Position numbers and translations under genes: made by a program | Source: Desulfurispira natronophila | GTDB lineage: Bacteria > Chrysiogenota > Chrysiogenetes > Chrysiogenales > Chrysiogenaceae | Assembly: GCF_014203025.1 (NCBI RefSeq) | Contig: NZ_JACHID010000006.1 | Span: forward strand, 1-64,000 | Direction: 5' to 3' | Length of the DNA stretch: 64,000 nucleotides | Notes under the pieces: model-generated | What the model was told of the DNA's origin: nothing | Database searches by the model: none | What the model saw: the letters and a program-made list of their open reading frames with translations, nothing else | Part shown: piece after piece, positions 45,222-53,218 of the stretch | Layout of the letters: each line of letters begins with the position of its first letter | Numbering within the stretch: position 1 is the first letter of the stretch

Positions 45222-46134
45222 CAATATGCACTCCATATCCATGGGCAAAGGAATTTGCCGCCATAGATGGTTTTCCCGGTGGCTGTATCTGGGTAATAAC
45301 AATGGAACCGTGACGGCAGGCCACCTCCATACCCCGCTCATCGATGGCAAGAATCGTACCTGGAGAACCCTGGCCATTGGCCCGCTGAACACTTCGCACC
45401 TTGAGGGTTCGCGACGCCAGAGTAGCGGTGGTTCCAGGCCAGGGGCACAGGGCACGAACCTGCCGCCAGATGGCATCGGCATCACAGCGCCAGTCTATCA
45501 CCCCTTCATCTTTGCGTAACTTGGCCGCATAGGTAGAGTCATCATGATTCTGGGGGGTCAGGCTGGCCGTGCCTGCAAATATGGCTGCCAGGGATTCCGA
45601 TATGGCCTGCGCCCCCAACTGGCTGAGAGCGTCGTGGAGCTGAGCGCTGTCCATATCACCGATAGCAGTGGACTTTTGCAACACCATATCGCCGGTATCC
45701 AAACCAGCGTCCATACGGATAATGGTGATGCCGGTCTCCTGGTGACCTTCCAGAATAGCTCGCTGAATGGGGGCCGCCCCCCGCAGCCGAGGCAACAAAG
45801 AGGCGTGAATATTGTAACAGCCCACACGAGGGATATCGAGAAACTCCTGAGGAAGGATGTGCCCGTAAGCCACCACAACCATAGCGTCCAGCTCCAGCTG
45901 TCTTACCTGCGCAAAGAGCTCATTGTTGCCCCGCACCCTGGACGGAGTCAGTACCGGCACACCTGCCTCCAGGGCCCGCTTTTTCACCGCCGAAGGAGTA
46001 AGCCTCAGCTTGCGACCCACTGGACGATCTGGCTGGGTAATAACCACCGGCACCTGATAGCGCTCCAATACGGCATCCAGGGCCGGTACGCTGAATGGAG
46101 GAGTTCCCATGAAGCCTACGCGATAGTGACTCAT
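45184..46134 (-). CDS. fmt: Methionyl-tRNA formyltransferase (Fmt)
   Basis: Formylates initiator Met-tRNA using 10-formyl-THF. 316 residues, the usual length. N-terminal domain with V-V-V-A-Y-G-H-I-L-P, the catalytic N-I-H-A-S-L-L-P-R-L-R-G-A-A-P-I and the Asp in M-D-A-G-L-D-T-G-D-M-V; the C-terminal domain carries the tRNA-binding fold. Start overlaps def by four bases (46131-46134). def and fmt form the classical pair. Confidence 0.96.
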   Translation of the reverse strand: MSHYRVGFMGTPPFSVPALDAVLERYQVPVVITQPDRPVGRKLRLTPSAVKKRALEAGVPVLTPSRVRGNNELFAQVRQLELDAMVVVAYGHILPQEFLDIPRVGCYNIHASLLPRLRGAAPIQRAILEGHQETGITIIRMDAGLDTGDMVLQKSTAIGDMDSAQLHDALSQLGAQAISESLAAIFAGTASLTPQNHDDSTYAAKLRKDEGVIDWRCDADAIWRQVRALCPWPGTTATLASRTLKVRSVQRANGQGSPGTILAIDERGMEVACRHGSIVITQIQPPGKPSMAANSFAHGYGVHIGERFDLTVTPLV

Positions 46135-46649
46135 ACCGAAGTCTTCTCCTTTTGCGCCTTGCGCACGCGGCGCTTGATCAGGTCCCGCTCGGAAGAACCT
46201 ATGCGATCGATAAACAGCTTTCCGTGAAGATGATCCATTTCGTGCTGACAGACAATGGCCGCAAATCCCTTGAACTCGAATTGCCTAAGCTCACCCAGAA
46301 GCGTATGGGCCTGCACCGAAATCTCTTCAAAGCGAGTGACTTCAGCATAGTGCCCTGGAACAGAAAGGCAACCTTCTTCATAGTGGATCTCACCCTCGCC
46401 ACGAACCAAAACCGGATTAATCAGCACCACCGGTTCCGCGTCAAGATTTTCATCACCACTGTTGGGGTCCATCACACAAAGTTGCTTGAGAATGCCCACC
46501 TGTGGGGCTGCCAACCCCACCCCCCGTGCGTGGTACATGGTTTCAAACATATTATCCACTATGACTGCAAGCTCTGCGTCAAAGCTGGTCACCACTTCAG
46601 CCTTTTTTTTCAGAACCGGGTCCGGGTAGGTTCGAACCGAATAAATCAT
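46131..46649 (-). CDS. def: Peptide deformylase (Def)
   Basis: Removes the formyl group from nascent proteins. 172 residues with all three motifs: G-V-G-L-A-A-P-Q-V-G, E-E-G-C-L-S-V-P, and Q-H-E-M-D-H-L. Metal is held by the Cys and the two His of these motifs. Start overlaps the glycosyltransferase stop by four bases and its stop overlaps fmt, so it is co-translated with its partners. Confidence 0.96.
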   Translation of the reverse strand: MIYSVRTYPDPVLKKKAEVVTSFDAELAVIVDNMFETMYHARGVGLAAPQVGILKQLCVMDPNSGDENLDAEPVVLINPVLVRGEGEIHYEEGCLSVPGHYAEVTRFEEISVQAHTLLGELRQFEFKGFAAIVCQHEMDHLHGKLFIDRIGSSERDLIKRRVRKAQKEKTSV

Positions 46650-47656
46650 GATAAACCCTCACTGTCCATCTCCCTGCCCGACAGTTCAAACGAGTCTAAA
46701 AGAGTAATCATATCCTCAGGCAAAATATGATTGCTGCAGCTGCTATCCGTAGAACACTGCTCAAGATAGCAGGGAGCACACTTAATAGAGCTTTCCAGGC
46801 AAGTGGCGCGACTGTTCACCGGTCCCTCCTGGGTCAGTGAGGTGGGACCAAAAATTCCCGCTACCTTTACTCCCAGCGAGTCAGCAATATACATGGCGTC
46901 TGACTGGACTCCAATAAAGCAGCCAGAAACCGCAAGCATGCCCGCCAGGGACTCCAAAGTGTTGTTTCCACAGAGAGATACCCCCACTCCCAACTCTTCG
47001 ATTATAGCTGTGGCCGCCGGAGCATCTTCACGACTGCCGACAAAAACTGGTGTATGGCCACGCTCAATAAGCCACTGCCCCACCTCGACAAAGTGCTCCT
47101 GGGGCCACTGCATGGAGGGCCACCAGCCCCGGATAGCCACAATCACCGGCCTGGTAAGCTGGCGGGCAAAGTGGCTCCCCCGCTCCACTTCCTCAGAGTC
47201 CACCGTAAAAGACGGAGCCAGAGCAAAACTGTGTATACCGGTCGCCTGTTTGAGCAATTGGTGGTAGCGATACTCTCTGGCAGGTCGGGTTACGGGAAAC
47301 TTCACCGTACTGGTATAGCGCTTCTGCACGGCAGCAGTCAGATTACCAAATCCCCAGGCGGGTGCTTTACGTCGAGCCCAGCGGGCATAGCGAGAACTCT
47401 CCCCACTGCCGTCAAGATCGATTATGTTGGTATAGTGTTTTTTGCGCAAACGCCAGATATTGCGGATCGACTTATCGCTGTCAATTTCAATAATATGGTC
47501 ACCGATTTGCGAAGCCCGCACAAAGCGATGCTGGGGCTCCCAAACCGCCAAGGTGAGCTCCCCGTCAAAACGAGGATTGCCCTGCAATCCCTTGAGAGCC
47601 AGGATAGCCCGGCAGATATCGGGAATATTCTGTGGCAAAAAGATCAATGTACTCAT
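46646..47656 (-). CDS. Glycosyltransferase family 9 (heptosyltransferase-like), second copy
   Basis: 336 residues of the GT9 fold: N-terminal Rossmann half opening L-I-F-L-P-Q-N-I-P-D, C-terminal half with A-I-R-G-W-W-P-S-M-Q-W-P, P-V-F-V-G-S-R-E-D and F-I-G-V-Q-S-D-A-M-Y-I-A-D-S-L-G-V. A Cys-rich tail (C-A-P-C-Y-L-E-Q-C) matches that of its neighbour. It would add a heptose or similar sugar to lipopolysaccharide core, or modify another surface glycan. Four-base overlap on both sides, in one operon with the other GT9, def and fmt. Confidence 0.85.
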   Translation of the reverse strand: MSTLIFLPQNIPDICRAILALKGLQGNPRFDGELTLAVWEPQHRFVRASQIGDHIIEIDSDKSIRNIWRLRKKHYTNIIDLDGSGESSRYARWARRKAPAWGFGNLTAAVQKRYTSTVKFPVTRPAREYRYHQLLKQATGIHSFALAPSFTVDSEEVERGSHFARQLTRPVIVAIRGWWPSMQWPQEHFVEVGQWLIERGHTPVFVGSREDAPAATAIIEELGVGVSLCGNNTLESLAGMLAVSGCFIGVQSDAMYIADSLGVKVAGIFGPTSLTQEGPVNSRATCLESSIKCAPCYLEQCSTDSSCSNHILPEDMITLLDSFELSGREMDSEGLS

Positions 47657-48663
47657 CCCATCACCTTCTCGCAGATCCAGTAAACCTCATCGGTATCCAC
47701 CAGGTCCATGCAGTAGTGTCCAGCCTTGTCGCACTCCGACCGCATGCAAGGCGTGCAAAGCAGACCTTCCGCTTGCACCAGCGCCGTTCGCTCCGAGCGG
47801 GGACCCCACTGCACCGGGTCCGAGGGGCCAAAGTAGGTCACAGTGGGCACCCCCATGGCATCGGCCAGATGAACAGGCGCGGTTTCCGGCCCCAGAGTGA
47901 CCCGGGCACCACCCAAAAGCCCCATCAGAGTGGTCACGTCGACCTCCCCTGCCAGATTCAGGGTATCCACGCCTTCCAAACAAGAGGCAATCGCAGCTGC
48001 CTGCTGAGCGTCGGCACGGGTGCCGGTAATAACCACACTCAGCTTGTGATTTGCCCAGAGTCCGCGAGCCACATCTGCCAGGCGATCGGGCCGCCAGCAC
48101 TTGTTGGGCTGATCCGCTGGTCCGGCATGCACAATAACATACCCCTGTCGGTGCTGGCCCAAAACACGCTGCGCTGCCCGCTGTGCCCGCTGACTCACAG
48201 GGAAGGGCAGAGTGCCGGCAGTTTCGCTGCGGGTTATTCCCAGGCGATGAGCCAGCTCACAGTAAAAGCGGCTGCAGTGTATCTGCTTCTGCCGCTCCTC
48301 CATGTCCACCGTGCGTGTCAGCAGCGACCGGTAACGCCAACCGAGCCTCATGCCCAGACGCTCTGGTATACGCAGACTCCGTGCCAGCTCTATCCACTCC
48401 ATATCGCTTTGCCAAAAAAAAGCCGTATGGTATTTCTCACCACCCAGCCGAGCCATCTGTGCTCTGGCAACATCCTTTCCCCCCTTGCGCAGTGGCAGCA
48501 ATTTATCTATATAAGGGGAGTCCATGTACAGGGGCGCCGTCTTGGGACCAGCTACCAGGTGTATCTGGTCATCGGGGTGATGCTGGCGAATCATCTGCAG
48601 AGCGTCAAAGGCGAGAATAGCTTCGCGCATTTGTGATGGGAGAAAGAGCAGTAACTTTTTCAT
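47653..48663 (-). CDS. Glycosyltransferase family 9 (heptosyltransferase-like), first copy
   Basis: 336 residues from the ATG at 48663 (GGAG site). GT9 landmarks: L-F-L-P-S-Q-M-R-E-A-I-L-A near the N-terminus, V-I-V-H-A-G-P-A-D-Q-P-N-K-C-W (the ADP-heptose-binding H-x-G region), V-V-I-T-G-T-R-A-D, and G-P-E-T-A-P-V-H-L-A-D-A-M-G-V-P-T-V near the end. A C-T-P-C-M-R-S-E-C cluster follows. Leads the GT9-GT9-def-fmt-DUF116 operon. Implies a heptose-containing LPS core or a similar surface glycan. Confidence 0.87.
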   Translation of the reverse strand: MKKLLLFLPSQMREAILAFDALQMIRQHHPDDQIHLVAGPKTAPLYMDSPYIDKLLPLRKGGKDVARAQMARLGGEKYHTAFFWQSDMEWIELARSLRIPERLGMRLGWRYRSLLTRTVDMEERQKQIHCSRFYCELAHRLGITRSETAGTLPFPVSQRAQRAAQRVLGQHRQGYVIVHAGPADQPNKCWRPDRLADVARGLWANHKLSVVITGTRADAQQAAAIASCLEGVDTLNLAGEVDVTTLMGLLGGARVTLGPETAPVHLADAMGVPTVTYFGPSDPVQWGPRSERTALVQAEGLLCTPCMRSECDKAGHYCMDLVDTDEVYWICEKVMG

Positions 48664-48797
48664 AAACTCCGTAGCTTTCAAGGTATATACCGTGTGCAAT
48701 TGATCCGGAAGACCCAGGAGCCGAGCTCGTGAGAAACTTCCATTGCACCGCCGTCTATCATTTGCAACATTCCATCTGGCAACCAAGGGGAGAGAGT

Positions 48798-49892
48798 ATG
48801 GCAAGACAAACGCTGGCACGAACCGTACAAATATGGCAGACTTTCGGGGTAACGGTTCTGCTGCTTCTTGCCGCCTACATCCCTTTCAGTGCCCTGATCC
48901 TGGAGGGCGCAGTTCCCCGCATAGCGCCAGGATCCTTCTCCTGGCTACAGCTGACGGCAATCCCCCTGCTTACCATGCCGATCGCGCTCGTACTAACCAG
49001 CACTATCCTTTACCTCAATAAAAACCAGACCGTTATACTGACATTTGTTGTATTATGCAATTTCTTTATACCTGCCGCATCGCCGCTGGCCAGTGTCACC
49101 ACCATCTGCCTGAGTTTTCAGATTTACCTCTTCAGTAAGGCGTTCCACGACGAACCTCGCCGCATCCGGGAGCTTTACCTGCTGGGGATAGGTCCCGAGC
49201 GCCAATTTTTGCGCAGTGCCCTCCCCAGGGCCTTGCGACAACTGCTATGGATCTACTTCACCTCACTGTTTCTGGCCCTTTATCCCGCCATGCAGTGGCA
49301 CCACGACGGAGCCCACCTCTCTTTGGGAAAAATTCTCTTTGCCTTGCTGCTTCCCCTGGCTTTTTGGTACATGAACACGGTTCCCCAGGCCTACCTGCGC
49401 GACCCTTACCACCCAAGCGCCCCTGCCACTATTACTCTGGGACTTTTGGCAGGAGCCACCATGGTCAACAGCCTGGCACCTTTGTGGCAAGAGACCTGGC
49501 ACTGGCAACAGCTTCTTTCTCCCACCCTGGTAACCTCAATGGCCCTCTGCCTGCTGGCATTTCTGGGGGGATGGCTGGTAGACGGAGACACCCTTCCCCG
49601 CAAAACCCTGATTATTCTTGCCGCCATGATAGCTGGAGTCGGAGATTTTGGACTTTACCCCTTTACAGATGGCCTTCTCAGCACCGCGGAAGTTCGCACC
49701 GTATGCATTGCCCTTATCAGCGCTGTCACCCTGGCCTGCCCGGTGAAAGATGCCACCAAGCGCTCCCTGGTAGCGGGCCTGGCCTATCTGGCCGTGATAC
49801 TAAGCCTGCATCCGGAAGGGAAATACTTCGCCATAGTCCTGCTTATTTTGCTAACCTGGCTCAAACCACAACTCACTGCCACCGGGATCTGA
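48798..49892 (+). CDS. ABC permease-like membrane protein, partner of a degenerate ATPase
   Basis: 364 residues from the ATG at 48798 (GGGGAGAGA site), nearly all hydrophobic, about nine to eleven membrane helices. A cytoplasmic loop near residues 119-143 reads P-R-R-I-R-E-L-Y-L-L-G-I-G-P-E-R-Q-F-L-R-S-A-L-P, a diverged version of the EAA motif by which binding-protein-dependent ABC permeases touch their ATPase. It stops 4 bases before the start of the TOBE-containing ABC protein. Together they look like an iron/polyamine-type importer core, but no solute-binding protein is present. No close family recognised. Confidence 0.65.
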   Translation: MARQTLARTVQIWQTFGVTVLLLLAAYIPFSALILEGAVPRIAPGSFSWLQLTAIPLLTMPIALVLTSTILYLNKNQTVILTFVVLCNFFIPAASPLASVTTICLSFQIYLFSKAFHDEPRRIRELYLLGIGPERQFLRSALPRALRQLLWIYFTSLFLALYPAMQWHHDGAHLSLGKILFALLLPLAFWYMNTVPQAYLRDPYHPSAPATITLGLLAGATMVNSLAPLWQETWHWQQLLSPTLVTSMALCLLAFLGGWLVDGDTLPRKTLIILAAMIAGVGDFGLYPFTDGLLSTAEVRTVCIALISAVTLACPVKDATKRSLVAGLAYLAVILSLHPEGKYFAIVLLILLTWLKPQLTATGI

Positions 49893-49896
49893 ATCT

Positions 49897-50919
49897 ATGC
49901 TACATCTAAAACAACTCGTCATTGACGGTGCCAGCGACACTATTGACTACACCTTTAAAAAAGGCCAACTTTACAGCTTCCTGGGCAGTCGTGAGTCGGG
50001 TCGGGAAGAAATCTTCAATACCCTGGCAGGATTCACGCCTCCCGCCTCCGGTAAAGTAGTGGCAGCAGGAAAAGACATCACCAATCACCACCCATCCAGG
50101 CGAGGTATGGTAACGATTACCGCCGAACCGGTCTTCAATCTGGAGCAGACCGTGCTGGAAAACATCATGCTCTATCGCTCCGAAGATCGCAAAGTAGCCC
50201 TTGAGGCGGCTGACGTTATGGGATTGGGAAGCTACGTCCACCGCCGCTGCCGCAACCTGGACCTGGGCATCCTGCAGCGAATCAACATGGCGCGCGCTCT
50301 TTCCCGCCGCCCCCGCATCCTGCTGCTTCACGACCCCGTAGATCGCCTGGGCTTTGCCGAAGGTCTACACTGCATCGAAGTCCTCAAGTCTGCTCTGATC
50401 AGCCTGGGCACCGTTATTCTCCACTTTACTGCCTGCCCCCGGGCTGCGTTGGGCTTCAGCGATGAAGTTCTGGTGGTGGAAGACGGCATCGTAGTAGAAG
50501 CCTCCACCCCGGAAAACCTCTACTTTCGTCCCCACACCCGCTTCAGTGCCGAAATAACCGGCGATGTCAACTACATCAAAGCCGTGGGAACCGACCAGAA
50601 CCACCTGCAGATATCCCACGGCTACCCCCTTTCCATGACGGGCACCGCCTACCGGGTAACGCCGGGCATTCCCTATCTCGTTATGTTCCGGCCCGAAGCC
50701 GCTACCCTGGTAGCATCCGCTTCCTTCAGCACCCCCCTCACGGTACCTGCTCAGGTGCGCCAGTGCGAATTCACTGGCCGTGGCTTCCGGGTTACCTTGC
50801 GCAGCGAGCTTGAAGAGGAGCTTTTCGTCTTCTCATTCGATCCGGTACTGGTGGACCAGTGGTTTATGGTGCACGTCCCACCAACTCGCTTGCACCTTAT
50901 CGGGGAGGGGCCAACGTGA
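49897..50919 (+). CDS. Pseudo-ABC ATPase with TOBE domain: all catalytic motifs lost
   Basis: 340 residues aligned by eye to FbpC/PotA-type importer ATPases. Walker A is G-S-R-E-S-G-R-E (residues 30-37; Lys to Arg, Ser/Thr to Glu), the Q-loop Gln is absent (I-T-A-E-P-V-F), the signature is L-D-L-G-I in place of L-S-G-G-Q, Walker B has L-L-L-H-D-P for L-L-L-D-E-P, and the H-loop His is missing (F-T-A-C-P). Around these the fold markers (L-A-G-F-x-P-P-A-S-G, R-x-N-M-A-R-A-L, E-D-G-I-V-V-E-A-S-T-P-E-N-L-Y) are well kept, as is a C-terminal TOBE domain (about 270-335). No frameshift, so it is a maintained protein probably unable to hydrolyse ATP. Overlaps murI. Confidence 0.8.
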   Translation: MLHLKQLVIDGASDTIDYTFKKGQLYSFLGSRESGREEIFNTLAGFTPPASGKVVAAGKDITNHHPSRRGMVTITAEPVFNLEQTVLENIMLYRSEDRKVALEAADVMGLGSYVHRRCRNLDLGILQRINMARALSRRPRILLLHDPVDRLGFAEGLHCIEVLKSALISLGTVILHFTACPRAALGFSDEVLVVEDGIVVEASTPENLYFRPHTRFSAEITGDVNYIKAVGTDQNHLQISHGYPLSMTGTAYRVTPGIPYLVMFRPEAATLVASASFSTPLTVPAQVRQCEFTGRGFRVTLRSELEEELFVFSFDPVLVDQWFMVHVPPTRLHLIGEGPT

Positions 50920-51686
50920 AAACCATCGGCGTCTTTGACTCCGGTGTCGGAGGCATAACCGTACTGCGAGCCTTGCGGGAGGCTGTACCAGAGCTTGATT
51001 ACATCTACCTGGGAGACACCGCCCGGGTACCCTATGGCACCAAATCACAGGAAACCGTGCTTCGCTACTCCCTGCAAGTAGGTGACTTCCTGGTCCACCA
51101 GGGGATCGATTTACTGGTGGTAGCCTGCAACACCGCCACCGCTTACGGGCTTCATGAGATCCGCGCCCGATACGACATCCCCGTGATAGGGGTTATCGAT
51201 CCCGGCGTACAAGCCACCGTGGCTGCCACCACCAGTGGGCAGATAGCCGTCATCGGAACCACTGCCACCATCAACAGCGGCCAGTACGGTAAGGCCATCC
51301 ACAACCACTTGCCCCACGCGCAGGTACAGGAAGTCGCCTGCCCTATGCTGGTGCCTCTGGCCGAAGAGAACTGGTGCGGCACCGACATCTCCCGGCTTAT
51401 CCTGCAGCGGTACCTGGAGCCCATAGGCTCTGTGGACACTTTAGTGCTGGGCTGCACCCACTACCCCCTGCTAAAAGACGATATCGCCCAGGTGCTGCCG
51501 GGGGTACAGCTAGTAGACTCAGCACTGCAAACTGCCCGCACCATTGCCGGGCTGGTGGGGAAGATAGAGTCGACACAGCGGGGACGTGTAACCTGGTTTA
51601 TGACCGATACCTCGCCGCGCTTTCTGGAAATTGCCAGCGTCTTTCTTGGTGAAGCCGTAACGGAGGTAGAACATATCGACCTGTAA
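50916..51686 (+). CDS. murI: Glutamate racemase (MurI)
   Basis: Makes D-glutamate for peptidoglycan. 256 residues from the GTG at 50916, with a GGGGAGGGG site; it overlaps the previous stop codon (GTGA). Active-site Asp in D-S-G-V-G-G, the substrate loop L-G-D-T-A-R-V-P-Y-G, and the two catalytic Cys in A-C-N-T-A-T-A and L-G-C-T-H-Y-P-L-L. A complete, standard MurI. Confidence 0.96.
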   Translation: MKTIGVFDSGVGGITVLRALREAVPELDYIYLGDTARVPYGTKSQETVLRYSLQVGDFLVHQGIDLLVVACNTATAYGLHEIRARYDIPVIGVIDPGVQATVAATTSGQIAVIGTTATINSGQYGKAIHNHLPHAQVQEVACPMLVPLAEENWCGTDISRLILQRYLEPIGSVDTLVLGCTHYPLLKDDIAQVLPGVQLVDSALQTARTIAGLVGKIESTQRGRVTWFMTDTSPRFLEIASVFLGEAVTEVEHIDL

Positions 51687-51828
51687 TGCGCCTCCCCCTG
51701 ACACACAGGGTTTTCCTGACCGAAACACCAGGGTTTAACCAACAATTCTGGACAACCAGTGTCAATCACTCTGGCTCTGAATAATCAAGATATACTCTCA
51801 CAAAACTATCCCATTATAAGGAAATTGC

Positions 51829-52566
51829 ATGCGAACCCAACGCCCCCCTGAAAAAATCCGCCCCCTCACCTTTACTCGCAACTACACCCGCTACGCCGAA
51901 GGCAGTGTCCTGGTGGAAGCTGGCGAGACCAAGGTGCTGTGCAACGCCACGGTAGAACAACGAGTACCCCGCTTTCTCATGGGCCAGCAATCGGGCTGGG
52001 TGACCGCTGAGTACGCCATGCTTCCACGAGCCACCCACAGCCGGAACCGACGGGAATCCCAACAGGGGCGACCATCGGGGCGCACCATGGAGATCCAACG
52101 CCTTATTGGCCGCTCCTTGCGCAGCATTGTCAACCTCAAAAATCTTGATCGCTACACCATAACTGTCGACTGTGACGTGCTTCAGGCTGACGGAGGCACT
52201 CGTTGTGCTTCCATAAACGGCGCCTTCATTGCTTTAGCCGATGCCGTTGAGTATCTGCTGCGCGAGGAGTGCATTACCCAATCACCCATTCGCAACACCG
52301 TGGCTGCTGTCAGCGTAGGCCTGTTTAATGACTGGCCTCTGGTAGACCTGGACTATACTGAAGACAGCCAGGCCGCAGTGGACATGAACGTTGTAGCCAC
52401 TGGCAACGGTGAATTTGTCGAGGTACAGGGAGCCGGCGAAGAGCGCCCCTTTAGTCGCAGTGACCACGATACTCTAATTGATCTGGCCCTGGATGCCATT
52501 GGGGAAATCAGCACCCTGCAGCATGCCCAGCTCAGCAGCGTTATTAAAGAGCAACTGGAGATATAG
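51829..52566 (+). CDS. rph: Ribonuclease PH (Rph)
   Basis: Phosphorolytic 3'-5' exonuclease that trims tRNA precursors. 245 residues of a single RNase PH fold. Recognisable segments: T-R-Y-A-E-G-S-V-L-V near the start, M-L-P-R-A-T-H-S-R-N-R-R-E-S, G-R-T-M-E-I-Q-R-L-I-G-R, V-D-C-D-V-L-Q-A-D-G-G-T-R-C-A-S-I and, near the end, G-E-F-V-E-V-Q-G. 142 bases separate it from murI; it abuts rdgB with no gap. Confidence 0.96.
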   Translation: MRTQRPPEKIRPLTFTRNYTRYAEGSVLVEAGETKVLCNATVEQRVPRFLMGQQSGWVTAEYAMLPRATHSRNRRESQQGRPSGRTMEIQRLIGRSLRSIVNLKNLDRYTITVDCDVLQADGGTRCASINGAFIALADAVEYLLREECITQSPIRNTVAAVSVGLFNDWPLVDLDYTEDSQAAVDMNVVATGNGEFVEVQGAGEERPFSRSDHDTLIDLALDAIGEISTLQHAQLSSVIKEQLEI

Positions 52567-53193
52567 ATGCGAATTATCCTGGCCTCAAAAAACACCAAGA
52601 AATTATTGGAGCTCCGTGCTATTCTGCGAGAGGCAGGGGCTGAGGTCTTTGCTCCCCAGGAGCTGGATATCGACCTGCCAGAGGTAGACGAAGACGGAGA
52701 CACTTTCGTCGAGAATGCCCTGAAAAAGGCCCGCAGCGCCCATAAAGCCAGCGGACTTGCGGCTATTGCCGATGACAGCGGCCTTTGCGTGGATGCCCTG
52801 AGCGGAGCACCAGGGGTTCACTCGGCACGCTTTGCCGGTATCGGCGCCAGCGACGAGGACAACAACCACAAGTTATTACAGCAACTGGCAGGCAACCAGA
52901 ACCGCCGTGGCCGTTTTGCCTGCGCCATAGCTTACGTGGACAGCACCACCGAGCACTGGGTGGAAGGCTTCTGCGAAGGGCGCATTCTGGAGCATCCCAG
53001 GGGAGACGGGGGCTTTGGCTACGACCCCCTTTTTCTGCCCGATGGCTACCAGCAGACCTTCGGTGAACTGCCTTTTGACGTGAAAAATGGTCTTTCCCAC
53101 CGTTACCAGGCCAGTGCAGCTCTGCGAGACTGGCTGCAATCGCATACCTCACCGTCAGCGCCTGCAGACACTCGGCCTGACACCCGCTCCTGA
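52567..53193 (+). CDS. rdgB: XTP/dITP diphosphatase (RdgB/HAM1)
   Basis: Removes non-canonical purine nucleotides. 208 residues. Opening L-A-S-K-N-T-K-K-L-L-E-L, the metal and base-binding D-D-S-G-L-C-V-D-A-L-S-G-A-P-G-V-H-S-A-R-F-A-G, and G-F-G-Y-D-P-L-F-L-P are all conserved. The start codon follows directly on the rph stop, and the rph-rdgB pair is common. The last 10 residues are a proline-rich tail. Confidence 0.96.
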   Translation: MRIILASKNTKKLLELRAILREAGAEVFAPQELDIDLPEVDEDGDTFVENALKKARSAHKASGLAAIADDSGLCVDALSGAPGVHSARFAGIGASDEDNNHKLLQQLAGNQNRRGRFACAIAYVDSTTEHWVEGFCEGRILEHPRGDGGFGYDPLFLPDGYQQTFGELPFDVKNGLSHRYQASAALRDWLQSHTSPSAPADTRPDTRS

Positions 53194-53218
53194 CCCCTTA
53201 CAAAACAGGCGGAAACCC

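Noticed and set aside
48798-49892. LptF/LptG identity for the membrane protein before the pseudo-ATPase
   Set aside because: Length is similar but the large periplasmic domain and six-helix plan of LptF/G are absent; an EAA-like loop and an adjacent ABC protein fit a permease better.
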